Assembly: GCF_020405205.1 (NCBI RefSeq)
Contig: NZ_CP084469.1
Coordinates: 3,782,001-3,846,000, forward strand
Length of the DNA: 64,000 nucleotides
Direction of reading: 5' to 3'
DNA from: Natrinema salinisoli
GTDB taxonomy: Archaea; Halobacteriota; Halobacteria; Halobacteriales; Natrialbaceae
Of this stretch, positions 1 through 7,960 are shown piece by piece. A program made the translations under genes and the position numbers. The notes under the pieces are model-generated. The model made no database searches and had not been told where the DNA came from. It worked only from the letters and a program-made list of their open reading frames with translations. Positions within the stretch are counted from its first letter, which is position 1. Each line of letters begins with the position of its first letter.

Positions 1-266
1 TCTTCGTGTGCCCGGCGGATCGCCGACAGCTCGCGGTCGGTCACGTCGATCTCGTCGCCGAGCTCCTCCCAGTGGCCCCAGTCGACGAGGAATATCTCGA
101 CGTCCTCGCCCGCGTAGAGCCGTTCGTACTCCCGGCGGTACCGCTCGAGTGCCGGGCCGAGCGCTACCTGGGCGCGCTCGACCAGGTCGGGCAGGCGGGT
201 CCCCGGCACGCTCGCCTTGGCCGCGGTGAGCAGGAGGACCTGCCCCTCGATCGGCTCGCCCGCCAT
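1..266 (-). CDS. Conserved hypothetical protein (3' truncated by window edge)
   Basis: The first 88 codons are visible, starting MAGEPIEGQVLLLTAAKAS; the C-terminus lies outside the window. The ATG directly abuts the stop codon of the gene at 267-527, so the two are very probably co-transcribed. The visible part is acidic and predicted helical (LERYRREYERLYAGEDVEIFLVDWGHWEELGDE in overlapping pieces), with no motif I recognise and no membrane segment or signal. Function unknown. Confidence 0.6.
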   Translation of the reverse strand, partial: MAGEPIEGQVLLLTAAKASVPGTRLPDLVERAQVALGPALERYRREYERLYAGEDVEIFLVDWGHWEELGDEIDVTDRELSAIRRAHE

Positions 267-527
267 CTACCCACCTGCGCGCATCGCCTTCTGTGCGAAC
301 TTGTCGACGAGGGGATCGAGCGTGTCCGCCTCGCCCTCGAACACTATCGAGATCTCGGTCAGTTGGAGGGAGGGGCCGATATCGACTTTCTCCGACGAAA
401 AGGTCGCGCTCCAGCCGTCGCCCTCGACGGTATCCTCGGCGACCTGTTCGCCGCCCAGATTCGTCAGATAGCGGACCACGAGCCGTTCGGAGATCCCACG
501 AAAAGAACGACTGACACGAGCTACCAT
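267..527 (-). CDS. Small conserved haloarchaeal protein, unknown function
   Basis: An 86-residue protein beginning MVARVSRSFRGISERLVVRY. The ATG at 527 is preferred because the open frame upstream of it is the non-coding strand of azlD. It shows an alternating beta/alpha pattern (basic N-terminus, then GWSATFSSEKVDIG and LQLTEISIVFEGE) and a helical C-terminus ending KAMRAGG. There is no catalytic motif, signal or membrane segment. It ends immediately before the ATG of the truncated downstream gene, which implies an operon. The C-terminal GG resembles ubiquitin-like modifiers, but the fold is not evident, so I do not call it one. Confidence 0.6.
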   Translation of the reverse strand: MVARVSRSFRGISERLVVRYLTNLGGEQVAEDTVEGDGWSATFSSEKVDIGPSLQLTEISIVFEGEADTLDPLVDKFAQKAMRAGG

Positions 528-583
528 ACCGTCGAATTCGACCGCCGGACGGATAAAGTCACGTTCGCCGGTAATGGGGCGGT

Positions 584-904
584 TCACCCAACTGCTCGGA
601 ACAGGACCACGGCCCCGACGCCGCCACACAGCGACAGCAGGATGCTCTCCGTTCGCCACATGACCAGCACGACGATACCGGCCGCGCTCCACTCCGCCGG
701 TCCGCCCGTCGCCAACTCCGGCGCGAGGATCGCGATCACGATCGCCCCCGGCAGAACCGAAAGTCCCGCCTCGAGTCGCTCGCTCACCTCGATCCGGCGC
801 AGGAGCCAGAGGCCGCCGACCTTCGTCAGCGCCGTCACGAGCGTCATCGCGAGGATGACGCCGACGACGAGCGGATCGAGCGCGAACGCCCCCTCACCGA
901 CCAT
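584..904 (-). CDS. azlD: AzlD family membrane protein (branched-chain amino acid export partner)
   Basis: A 106-residue, very hydrophobic protein with about three to four membrane helices (LVVGVILAMTLVTALTKVGG, LPGAIVIAILAPELATGG, AAGIVVLVMW, ILLSLCGGVGAVVLF). Size and pattern match AzlD. In bacteria AzlC and AzlD together export branched-chain amino acids or azaleucine from the cytoplasmic membrane. Its start overlaps the 3' end of azlC by 11 bases, which supports translational coupling and a two-subunit transporter. The substrate in this organism is inferred from the family only. Confidence 0.85.
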   Translation of the reverse strand: MVGEGAFALDPLVVGVILAMTLVTALTKVGGLWLLRRIEVSERLEAGLSVLPGAIVIAILAPELATGGPAEWSAAGIVVLVMWRTESILLSLCGGVGAVVLFRAVG

Positions 905-1688
905 GGCGGACCACCTCCACCGCGGCGGCCGCGAGCCCGCCGAGCAGGATGTACCACCGCCCCGGCAAGAGTTCCGCGGCGGTGACCGCGGTCGCGAGGG
1001 AGACGAGCCACGGCACGAGCGTCGAGTACCCCTCCCAGAGGTCGACCGCGAGCGCGACGAACACCGCCGCCAGGACGAAGTCGATGCCGTACTGGGCCGG
1101 ATCGCCGATCGCGCCGCCGGCGGCCGCCCCGACGATCGTCGACGCGACCCAGAAACACCAGATCGCGATCCCGGTTCCCAGGAGGAACGCCCCCCGGCCG
1201 CTGCCGGACTTGAGATCGCGCATCGTCAGCGCCCAGTTCTCGTCGGCCATCAGCAGGAGGCTCCCGTAGCTTCGGAGCGGCGAGAGCCGCTCGAGCCAGG
1301 GACCCAACGCAGCCCCCATCAGCGAGTACCGGAGGTTGATCGCGAGCGTCGTGAGGACGATCGTGGCGACCGGGAGCGGCTCCGCCCAGAGTTCGACGGC
1401 GACGATCTGGGCGGCACCCGCGAGAACCGTCGCACTCATCAGCGTCGCCTCGGCGACGCTCAGCCCGGCTCGACGGGCGAGCATCCCGAACGCGACGCCG
1501 TAGCCGCCGACGCCGAGCGCGACCGGGACACAGGTCAGAAAGCCGGCGCGGACCCCCGCTCGATCGAAGGTTATCGCCTCGCGGTCGTCCGCTACTGGCG
1601 ATCCGCTATCGGCCGCCGGCTCGTCCGACGCTCGGTCGGCGTGCGCACCCGGGCTGGGATCCGTATCGTCGCCGTCGGTTCGCGTCAC
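894..1688 (-). CDS. azlC: AzlC family transporter subunit
   Basis: A 264-residue membrane protein. The start chosen is the GTG at 1688 (VTRTDGDDTDPSPG); longer frames would run into the small membrane gene at 1781-1990 and have shadow-like composition. A hydrophilic acidic leader of about 40 residues is followed by AzlC signatures: GFLTCVPVALGVGGYGVAFGMLARRAGLS, MSATVLAGAAQIVAVELW and NLRYSLMGAALGPWLERL (quoted in pieces). It has roughly seven membrane helices and overlaps azlD. It is the large subunit of a presumed branched-chain amino acid exporter. Substrate unproven. Confidence 0.85.
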   Translation of the reverse strand: MTRTDGDDTDPSPGAHADRASDEPAADSGSPVADDREAITFDRAGVRAGFLTCVPVALGVGGYGVAFGMLARRAGLSVAEATLMSATVLAGAAQIVAVELWAEPLPVATIVLTTLAINLRYSLMGAALGPWLERLSPLRSYGSLLLMADENWALTMRDLKSGSGRGAFLLGTGIAIWCFWVASTIVGAAAGGAIGDPAQYGIDFVLAAVFVALAVDLWEGYSTLVPWLVSLATAVTAAELLPGRWYILLGGLAAAAVEVVRHGR

Positions 1689-1780
1689 GTTCGCCTCGAG
1701 TCGAACGAGGCCTAAAGCGTTCTCGAAATCGCCGCCGAGGGCGGTCGCCTCGATCGGTTCCGACGAACACCGGCGTCCGA

Positions 1781-1990
1781 TCACGCCCCGTAGAGGAGCA
1801 GCGCCAGCGCGACGATGCCCGCAGCGAGTCCGTACAGCGGACCGCTGACGACCCACAGCGCGATCGCGACGAGAACGAACACGAGGCCGACGAACCGACA
1901 GAGTTGCTGGACGAGCGTCCTGTTCTCGTTGCGATCGAGGAGCGTGTCGAATCCCAGCTCGAGTACCAGTTCGACGACTGCATCCAACAT
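1781..1990 (-). CDS. Small two-helix membrane protein
   Basis: A 69-residue protein: an amphipathic N-terminal part (MLDAVVELVLELGFDTLLDRNE) then two hydrophobic helices (FVGLVFVLVAIALWVVSG and GLAAGIVALALLLYG). No conserved catalytic residues. The ATG at 1990 is preceded on the minus strand by an A/T-rich stretch, consistent with a short or absent leader. It lies upstream of azlC in the same direction but about 90 bases away, so co-transcription is possible. Function unknown. Confidence 0.65.
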   Translation of the reverse strand: MLDAVVELVLELGFDTLLDRNENRTLVQQLCRFVGLVFVLVAIALWVVSGPLYGLAAGIVALALLLYGA

Positions 1991-2063
1991 ACGCGTTAGT
2001 ATTATTCAGCCGACAAAAAGCTATAGGTAATCCATATACGCCGCTGCGAACGTCGGTGGCCGA

Positions 2064-2342
2064 TTATCCACCGGCGACTGGCGGGAATACTGACACCACG
2101 TCGCCCGATTCCAGCGACGTATCGACTCCCTCCATGTGGACCACGTTACGGCCGTTCTTCAGCACGCTCAGCTGCGGTCGGATCGTCCCGTTCTCGACTA
2201 ACTGTCCCGCGAGCCCGTCGTACTCGGCTTCGAGGGCGGTGAGAACGTCGCCGACGGTCGCGTCGTCGTCGACGGTTCGCGTTCGCTCTTTCTGGCCGAC
2301 GGCCTCACGGAAGGTAGCGAAGAATCGGAGATCGATTTCCAT
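2064..2342 (-). CDS. samp1: Small archaeal modifier protein, SAMP1/MoaD-type ubiquitin-fold
   Basis: A 92-residue protein starting MEIDLRFFATFREAVGQKE and ending FPPVAGG. The beta-grasp pattern (DDDATVGDVLTALE, SVLKNGRNVVHMEGVDT, LESGDVVSVFPPVAGG) and the exposed C-terminal diglycine are diagnostic of archaeal SAMP1/MoaD. In Haloferax such proteins are adenylated by the E1-like UbaA and serve both in protein conjugation and in sulfur transfer for molybdopterin. A start nine bases upstream (MDG) is also open. UbaA is not encoded in this window. Confidence 0.88.
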   Translation of the reverse strand: MEIDLRFFATFREAVGQKERTRTVDDDATVGDVLTALEAEYDGLAGQLVENGTIRPQLSVLKNGRNVVHMEGVDTSLESGDVVSVFPPVAGG

Positions 2343-2433
2343 ACCGTCCAATCGTGTTCGGACGACATAAGTCCGGGCGATGGCGTCGGCGATTCCCGCG
2401 ATTCGCGGCCCCGATCCGCGCTCGGGACCGCGC

Positions 2434-2784
2434 TCAGGCCGTCGATGCCGCCGGCGACGACGTGTACGAGACGGAGTCGACGCCGGCAGTGTCGAGCGCC
2501 TCGTCGATCGCGGTCGCGCCCACCTCGGTCGCCTCGTCGGCGTCGTCGGCCTCGACGGTGACTGTGACGGTGAACTCGAGCGCGATCGTGTACGGGTCGA
2601 ACGGTGCGGTCGGGTGTTCGTACACGTCCGCGTCCTCGATCTCCCAGTCGGTGATCGGTCCTTCGGCCGCGAGGGACTCGAGAGTATCCGCGAGCGTCGC
2701 CGTCGCCTCGTTGCAGGCGGTCGTGTCGGACCCGCCGTGCAGAGTGATCTGCGTCGTTCCGGCGCGGGATACAGCGAACTTCAT
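2434..2784 (-). CDS. Conserved haloarchaeal hypothetical protein
   Basis: A 116-residue protein beginning MKFAVSRAGTTQITLHGGSD. The ATG at 2784 is preferred because the frame upstream becomes arginine-rich and shadow-like. Predicted alpha/beta: a helix (ATATLADTLESLAAE), beta strands (YTIALEFTVTVTVEAD) and a helix (ATEVGATAIDEALDTAG). No membrane segment or recognisable active site. It lies between samp1 and another small gene on the same strand with gaps of about 60-90 bases. Function unknown. Confidence 0.7.
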   Translation of the reverse strand: MKFAVSRAGTTQITLHGGSDTTACNEATATLADTLESLAAEGPITDWEIEDADVYEHPTAPFDPYTIALEFTVTVTVEADDADEATEVGATAIDEALDTAGVDSVSYTSSPAASTA

Positions 2785-2849
2785 GCCGTCTCTATGCAGT
2801 CCGCGAAGTTGACGTTTTGGGAGGTCGACAGAACGGGATCCGACGGCCG

Positions 2850-3236
2850 CTACAGGTCCTGCAGTCGAATCCCGTCCTCGACCAGCCGCTGGTTTCGCTC
2901 CCGGTCGAGGTGCTCGCCGAGCTCCTCGTGTTCGTGGAGCTGTGCGATCACGTCCGCGTACAGCGTCCGCCACGCGATCGCGTAGATCGGCGACTGGCCC
3001 CACGCCCGCAACTCGGGCACGAACGCGTCGTAGGTCTCGTAGCGCTCCTCGAAGCGATCGATCGCCTCGAGGACCTGCCCGGCCGCCTCGCGCTCGTCGT
3101 CGGCCTCCTCGAGGATGCGGTTGAACTGCGTCTCCCAGCCCGCGACCGCCTTCTGCATGTCCGCCGCCGCGCTCTCGTCGTTGTCCGGTAACTGGTCGAG
3201 GATCGGTTCCGGCACGCCCAGGGAAATGTCCTCCAT
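2850..3236 (-). CDS. Conserved haloarchaeal helical protein, unknown function
   Basis: A 128-residue protein starting MEDISLGVPEPILDQLPDND. The ATG at 3236 is used; upstream in frame there is only a weak TTG. Almost entirely helical and charged, with heptad-like stretches (MQKAVAGWETQFNRILEEADDER, VLEAIDRFEERYETYDAF) and aromatic residues (WRTLYADVIAQLHEHEELGEH). No membrane segment and no known motif. An A/T-rich patch just upstream (AAGAAAACCTT read on the plus strand) may be its promoter. Function unknown. Confidence 0.68.
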   Translation of the reverse strand: MEDISLGVPEPILDQLPDNDESAAADMQKAVAGWETQFNRILEEADDEREAAGQVLEAIDRFEERYETYDAFVPELRAWGQSPIYAIAWRTLYADVIAQLHEHEELGEHLDRERNQRLVEDGIRLQDL

Positions 3237-3389
3237 GTACTCTGATATGCGACCGACTGCCAAGAAAACCTTCCCGATTCGATCGACACGTGGACGGAGC
3301 TATTCGACTGCGGGCAGTTCGCCCCTGTCCCGCTTACAACGCGGTCCATCCGGGGGAGACACCGTCAGTCGAATCGGTGTGATCCACGC

Positions 3390-3536
3390 TGCGGTGGCGC
3401 GCGCTGGAGAGCGACGAGCGGCTCGAGGCCGAACGGAGTGAGGCCTCCCAGCGAGTCGCGACGGCACACCGTGCGAGGGATGCGGACCGCAGCGACCCGC
3501 GGGAGCGAGGACTGCAATCGGCTGGGGAGGATGTGG
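3390..3536 (+). repeat. Dispersed structured intergenic repeat, copy A
   Basis: Begins TGCGGTGGCGCGCGCTG and ends with AATCGGCTGGGGAGGATGTGG. The same two end blocks and a central GCGAGGGATG block occur in the same order in copy B at 35145-35255, with a different, hairpin-forming interior. This copy contains a GAGGCC...GGCCTC stem around 3425-3447. It sits in a 388-base gap downstream of the GNAT gene. I see no open frame with coding character in it. Confidence 0.6.
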
Positions 3537-3624
3537 TTTTCGTCGTCGCCAGTGCGAGCAGGGCGCTTCCCCGTATCGCGATCACCGACGACGAACCCCC
3601 GAACCCCGCCGTCGACGCTCGGCT

Positions 3625-4479
3625 CTAGGGCCACGTCGCCAGCATGATCTCGTCGACGAACTCGCCGTCGAGACAGTACTGTCCCTCGTGTTCGCCCTCG
3701 CGCTGCCAGCCGTTCTCCTCGAGGAACTCGATCGCCGCTTCGTTGGTCGCGGGCAGGTTCTGATAGAGCTTCTGATAGCCCGCGTCCGTCGCCCACTCGC
3801 ACCCGTACTCGAGCAGCGACGACCCGACGCCCTGTCGCCGATATTCGGGGTCGACGCCGACGGTGATCTCGGCCGTGTGACGGAGCGACGGGAGTTCCGG
3901 TGCGTCGACGTGGACCCAGCCGACGATATCGCGGTCCGCCATCGATAGGTCGTCACCCGTTTCCGCGCCGTCCGGTTCGGCGTCGGCCGGTTCCTCGCCG
4001 AGTTCCGCGACGAAGAAGACCCGCGACCGCTCTTCGTTGGCCCGGACGAGTGCCGGCTCGCGCTCGAGTTCCGTCGCGACGTTTGCAGCGACGACGTACG
4101 TCCCGTCGTCGGCCACCGTCCGCATCGTCTCGACGATACCGTCCCGGTCTTCCTCGTGGGCCGGCCGGATCGTGACGGTGCCGTCGGCGCATGCGAGGTC
4201 GGTCGTCGTCGCCGAGAGCGCGATCCGGAGTTTGCCGTCGACCTCTGTCAGGTACCCCTCCGTCTGCAGCGTCTCGATGCACGACCGGAGGTCGTCCGGC
4301 GCGGGCGCGACCGTTTCAGTGTACGTTCCCGATCGGGCGGGCTTCGAGTGGGCGCGACCGCCGTCGACCTCGATCGACCGCGCCAGTTCGGCCGGCGTGA
4401 CGGCCCCGTTACGCTCGACGTATTCGTAGACGCGGCGCTGTAGATCGGTTTCGAACGACCCGATTGGGTGCGTACGCAT
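3625..4479 (-). CDS. GNAT family N-acetyltransferase with N-terminal winged-helix-like domain
   Basis: A 284-residue protein starting MRTHPIGSFETDLQRRVYEY. Residues about 1-100 look like a winged-helix domain (VYEYVERNGAVTPAELARSI, LQTEGYLTEVDGKLRIALS). Residues about 110-284 are a GNAT domain: VTIRPAHEEDRDGIVETMRTV, an acidic insert, VGVDPEYRRQGVGSSLLEYG (the acetyl-CoA pyrophosphate-binding R-x-x-G-x-G/A motif) and ATNEAAIEFLEENGWQREGE. It acetylates an unknown amine substrate, possibly a protein. The fusion to a putative DNA-binding domain is the notable feature. An ATG nine codons upstream is also open. Confidence 0.85.
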   Translation of the reverse strand: MRTHPIGSFETDLQRRVYEYVERNGAVTPAELARSIEVDGGRAHSKPARSGTYTETVAPAPDDLRSCIETLQTEGYLTEVDGKLRIALSATTTDLACADGTVTIRPAHEEDRDGIVETMRTVADDGTYVVAANVATELEREPALVRANEERSRVFFVAELGEEPADAEPDGAETGDDLSMADRDIVGWVHVDAPELPSLRHTAEITVGVDPEYRRQGVGSSLLEYGCEWATDAGYQKLYQNLPATNEAAIEFLEENGWQREGEHEGQYCLDGEFVDEIMLATWP

Positions 4480-4686
4480 ACCGACCCAGCCACCGACTGC
4501 GGACATTAGTATGCGATCCGTATCGGCCGCTATCCGCGACCCGCCGCGGCGAAGCGACTGATTTCCTGTCGTCTCGAAGCCCTCCCAATCGCCCTCAGAG
4601 CCGTTTTCCCGGCCAATCTTCCATTAGCTTCGTTCTTTCGTCCGGTCGGGGTTCGCTCGAGCCGGAGACGGAATTGATATAGCCTT

Positions 4687-4700
4687 ATTTGATTTATCAG
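4687..4700 (+). repeat. Left arm of 14-bp inverted repeat, origin-like tract
   Basis: Reads ATTTGATTTATCAG on the plus strand. It is the exact reverse complement of 5748-5761. It is A/T-rich within high-GC DNA, and may be an initiator-binding site or the end of a decayed element. Confidence 0.6.
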
Positions 4701-5747
4701 AGGGTCGTCCCCGGCTAAACGGGACGCTACACGCACGGCTCGAGTAGCTGCGCCGACGGGAATCTCGACTCTCGGGACCTCGACGTGGTTTCTGGAAGCC
4801 TGGAATCGTCTCTGACTCTTCGACTCCATCTCGTTGCGCTGACGTCGAACACCAGTGAGCGCGATTCCGCGCCCAGTGTCGAGATGCCCGGAAGGACTAC
4901 TCGCATCGCGACGATCGGGAACCGCGGCCCAGCCAACCTGCCGATCAGTATACTACCACCGGAGGGCGATCATGTACTTCGATTGCGAGTCGAAAATCCG
5001 TGTTACTCCGTCGCCGTTGTCGCTCGAGTTCGTTCTGCCCGGTCCTCTCGTGAAGCGACGATCGGTTTTCGACAACACCGCTGCTCGAGTGCCATCCCGT
5101 GTCCGTAGCGTCTCGCACCGCGTATCGGTTGGCGTTCAGTTCACTTCCGTACCGACCCTCGAGTTACGTGTGTCGTAAAATCCCGTTTCCGACGCGTGAA
5201 CCCCCGGAGTGAGACGCTAGAACCGCTGTCCAGTTCGGGCTCAGAAGACCACTCGTCGGTGGCCGGATTATCGCGGGAGGTCCCGACCGGAACACATCGA
5301 ATGACCGGATAGTGAACACCCCACACGAAGACGGTCGTTGCGATACGGTTGGTCCGACTCGAGCGCCGAGTCGCTGGCACATCGCTGACGACGTCGCTAT
5401 CCGCGAGGCGGGTGGTCATCGGCGTCCCGCTCGAAAGGGTGGTCGACGGGACGGTACCGATCGATCCGCGTTCGTTCGCGGTCGATAGTTGCAATCGAGA
5501 TCCCGAGCTTACCGACTCGAGGACGAGTCGACCTGACGGACTGCCGTCGCGAACCCGGCTGTTCGATCGAATCGAGCGTCGGTCGGTGGAATCGAGCTCC
5601 GGCCCCCCGTCCGACTCGTGCGCTCTCGCTCCTGGTCAGTTCCGAGAGCGACTGTCGTTCCGATAGCGCTCCGGTCGACTTCCCTTGATACCGAATTGGG
5701 TGTCTCGCTCAGCCGCCGGTATCCCAGTCGAAACGTCCTATTCGAAG

Positions 5748-5761
5748 CTGATAAATCAAAT
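5748..5761 (-). repeat. Right arm of 14-bp inverted repeat, origin-like tract
   Basis: Reads CTGATAAATCAAAT on the plus strand, the exact reverse complement of 4687-4700. It lies about 85 bases upstream of the orc1/cdc6 start codon. Confidence 0.6.
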
Positions 5762-5845
5762 ACCACGATACGAAATCGGCGATGTTTCGGAAGTATCGGA
5801 AACGGCCCGGCGTCGTTTATTATCATCGAAACCGAACGGTGCGAC

Positions 5846-6874
5846 GTGATCGTCGACGGCCGCGTCCTGCGCGAGGATTTCGTGCCCAGCGAGGTGGTTC
5901 ACCGCCACGACGAGGTGACCCTCCTCTCGGAGACCCTCGAGCCGCTGGTGTACGGCGGACGGCCGGATCCGGCCTTCCTGTTCGGGCCGACGGGCGTCGG
6001 GAAGACCTGCATCGCTCGCTACACGCTCGCCCAGCTGTGCGAACAGGAGCCGACGGTTCGGGTGGCGTACGTCAACTGCTGGCAGGAGTACACGCGGTTT
6101 CGCGTGCTCTACAGCGTCCTCGAGGCGGTCGACCGAGCGGTCGACGTCCACCGGTCGACGCCGAAAGACGAACTGTTCGAACGGCTCTCCCGGATGGACG
6201 ACCAGCCGATCGTCGTCATCTTGGACGAGGTCGACCAGTTGGAGGAGACGGCCGCGCTGTACGACCTCCATCGGCTGCCCCACGTCTCGCCCGTGTTGAT
6301 CGCCAACCGCGAGGTGGAGCTGTTCGCGAGTTTCGACGATCGGGTGCGCTCGCGGCTCCACGCCGGGACTCGCGTCCGGTTCGACCGCTACGGCACCGAC
6401 GAACTCACCGCGATCCTGGCGGAACGGGCGTCGAAGGCGCTCGAGCCGGAGTCGATCGGTAACTCGCAACTGCGAACGATCGCCGACGCCGCGTCGGGAG
6501 ACGCCCGCGTCGGAATCGGCATCCTCCGGTCGGCCGCCCGCCGCGCGGATCGGGAGGGGGCGGAGTCGATCACGGAGGAGACGCTCGAGGCGGCGATCCC
6601 CGACGCGCGGACGGCGATCCGCCGGAAGACCATCGACGGGCTGATCGAACACCAGCGGGTGCTGTACGACGTGATCGACGAGGCCGGCGAGATCGAACCC
6701 GGCGACCTCTACGCGGAGTACGAGCGGCGGGTCGAGGAGCCGAAGACCCACCGGACCCTGCGAAACTACTTGACGAAGATGGTTCACTACGACCTGATCG
6801 AGGCCGTCGGCGAACGCCGGGGACGGACCTACCGGCTCGTCGACGGGCCCGGTGAGGACGACGGCGAGCAATAA
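5846..6874 (+). CDS. Orc1/Cdc6 replication initiator AAA+ ATPase
   Basis: A 342-residue protein. The GTG at 5846 gives MIVDGRVLREDFVPSEVVHR, matching the usual N-terminus of haloarchaeal Orc proteins; the frame upstream is non-coding in character. AAA+ motifs: Walker A GPTGVGKT (about residues 48-55), Walker B VVILDEVDQLEE (about 124-135), sensor-1 LIANRE, and an arginine-rich RVRSRL. The C-terminal about 80 residues form the winged-helix DNA-binding domain (HRTLRNYLTKMVHYDLIEAVGERRGRTYRL). It binds origin repeats and loads MCM. At 342 residues it is somewhat shorter than many paralogues. The preceding 1.37-kb non-coding tract suggests it serves a cognate origin. Confidence 0.92.
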   Translation: MIVDGRVLREDFVPSEVVHRHDEVTLLSETLEPLVYGGRPDPAFLFGPTGVGKTCIARYTLAQLCEQEPTVRVAYVNCWQEYTRFRVLYSVLEAVDRAVDVHRSTPKDELFERLSRMDDQPIVVILDEVDQLEETAALYDLHRLPHVSPVLIANREVELFASFDDRVRSRLHAGTRVRFDRYGTDELTAILAERASKALEPESIGNSQLRTIADAASGDARVGIGILRSAARRADREGAESITEETLEAAIPDARTAIRRKTIDGLIEHQRVLYDVIDEAGEIEPGDLYAEYERRVEEPKTHRTLRNYLTKMVHYDLIEAVGERRGRTYRLVDGPGEDDGEQ

Positions 6875-6948
6875 GGGCGACTCGAGCACGGCCGACGCCA
6901 CCGGTAGCCAAAAGAGCCACTTACGAGGCTCGCGCCCGTAACTGACGT

Positions 6949-7812
6949 ATGAGCCAATCTCCGGCGCTCCCGGACGAGACTCGCCCCGGTCGGAGCGCGC
7001 TTCGCGTCGCCGACGCCGCGGCGACGATCGACTTCTATCGCGACGTCGTCGGCCTCCGCGTCCGGAATCGAGACGGGACGAGAGTGACACTCGGCACCGG
7101 CGAGCGACCGCTTCTCGTGTTGCTCGTGGATCCGACCGCCGAGCCGCGCGACGAGCGGGAGACCGGACTCTACCACAACGCGTTCAGGGTCCCCTCCCGC
7201 GGGGCGCTGGGGGCCGCACTCGAGCGCGTTCGCGAGGAGTGGACGCTCGACGGCGCTTCCGATCACGGCGTCAGCGAGGCGCTGTACTGTACCGACCCCG
7301 AGGGAAACGGCGTCGAGATCTACCGCGACCGACCCCGAGACGCGTGGCCGCGCACCGACGATGGCTCCGTTCGCGCGGCCGGCGCGCCGCTCGACCTCGA
7401 GGCGCTCGCGGCTGCGGCCGACGACGGGGCGGGCTCGAACGGCTCGCAACTGGCACCCGACGAAACGACGCTCGGTCATATCCACCTCGAGGTGTCCTCG
7501 CTCGACGCGGCCCGATCGTTCTACGCGGAGCGGCTGGGATTCGACGTGTCGATGTCGTTCGCGCCCGGCGTGTGCTTTTTCGCGGCGGGGGGCTACCACC
7601 ACCACATCGGGGTGAACACGTGGAACCAGCGGTCGACGCCGGGCGACGGACTGGGACTGGCGTGGGTCGAATTCGTCGTTCCGGACGCGGACGCGATCGA
7701 TGCGATCCGAGAGCGCTTCGACGACGGTGTCGCGTCGGTCACCGCGATCGACGGCGGCATCGAGATCACGGATCCGGACGGCATCCGGATTCGAATGCGG
7801 CCGGCGGAGTGA
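6949..7812 (+). CDS. VOC superfamily protein with two tandem domains (catechol 2,3-dioxygenase-like)
   Basis: A 287-residue protein with two glyoxalase/bleomycin-resistance/dioxygenase-fold domains, about residues 15-130 (RSALRVADAAATIDFYRDVV ... CTDPEGNGVEIYRDRP) and about 165-285 (GHIHLEVSSLDAARSFYAERLGF ... ITDPDGIRIRMRP). Candidate metal ligands include His in GHIHLEV and the HHHIGVNTW cluster. It resembles CatE-type ring-cleavage dioxygenases of Bacillus and haloarchaea. The substrate cannot be read from sequence. It is a monocistronic-looking gene between orc1/cdc6 and the RadA-like/PolB2 operon. Confidence 0.85.
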   Translation: MSQSPALPDETRPGRSALRVADAAATIDFYRDVVGLRVRNRDGTRVTLGTGERPLLVLLVDPTAEPRDERETGLYHNAFRVPSRGALGAALERVREEWTLDGASDHGVSEALYCTDPEGNGVEIYRDRPRDAWPRTDDGSVRAAGAPLDLEALAAAADDGAGSNGSQLAPDETTLGHIHLEVSSLDAARSFYAERLGFDVSMSFAPGVCFFAAGGYHHHIGVNTWNQRSTPGDGLGLAWVEFVVPDADAIDAIRERFDDGVASVTAIDGGIEITDPDGIRIRMRPAE

Positions 7813-7960
7813 CCGCAGGGACGGTTTCGGAATCGGTATCGGAAACGCGACTTTCCTTCGAAGAAGCGATCTCCGCGCTTATTTCGGCGCTCGAGCGACT
7901 TTCGGAACTGTCGGAACCCGGCGTCCGTCGCTTATGCCCCGCTGGCTCGAGGCCTCGTGT

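Larger units (their letters stand above)
4480..5845. other. Non-coding tract upstream of orc1/cdc6; candidate replication origin
   Basis: About 1.37 kb with no open frame of haloarchaeal coding character on either strand and visibly lower GC than the neighbours. It contains a 14-bp perfect inverted repeat (4687-4700 and 5748-5761) enclosing about 1.05 kb, and ends at the start codon of an Orc1/Cdc6 gene. Archaeal origins typically lie in long intergenic regions next to cdc6 and carry inverted initiator-binding repeats. I could not find a clear match to the ORB sequence I know from the main haloarchaeal origins, so this may be an accessory or inactive origin. Confidence 0.45.

Noticed and set aside
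267-527. Ubiquitin-like modifier because of the C-terminal GG
   Set aside because: The secondary-structure pattern does not fit a beta-grasp domain and the adjacent gene has no E1-like features.
6-1715. Long plus-strand open frame opposite the azlCD genes
   Set aside because: It is the complement of high-GC genes on the minus strand; its composition is Arg/Pro/His-rich without any domain, while the minus strand gives clear AzlC and AzlD proteins.
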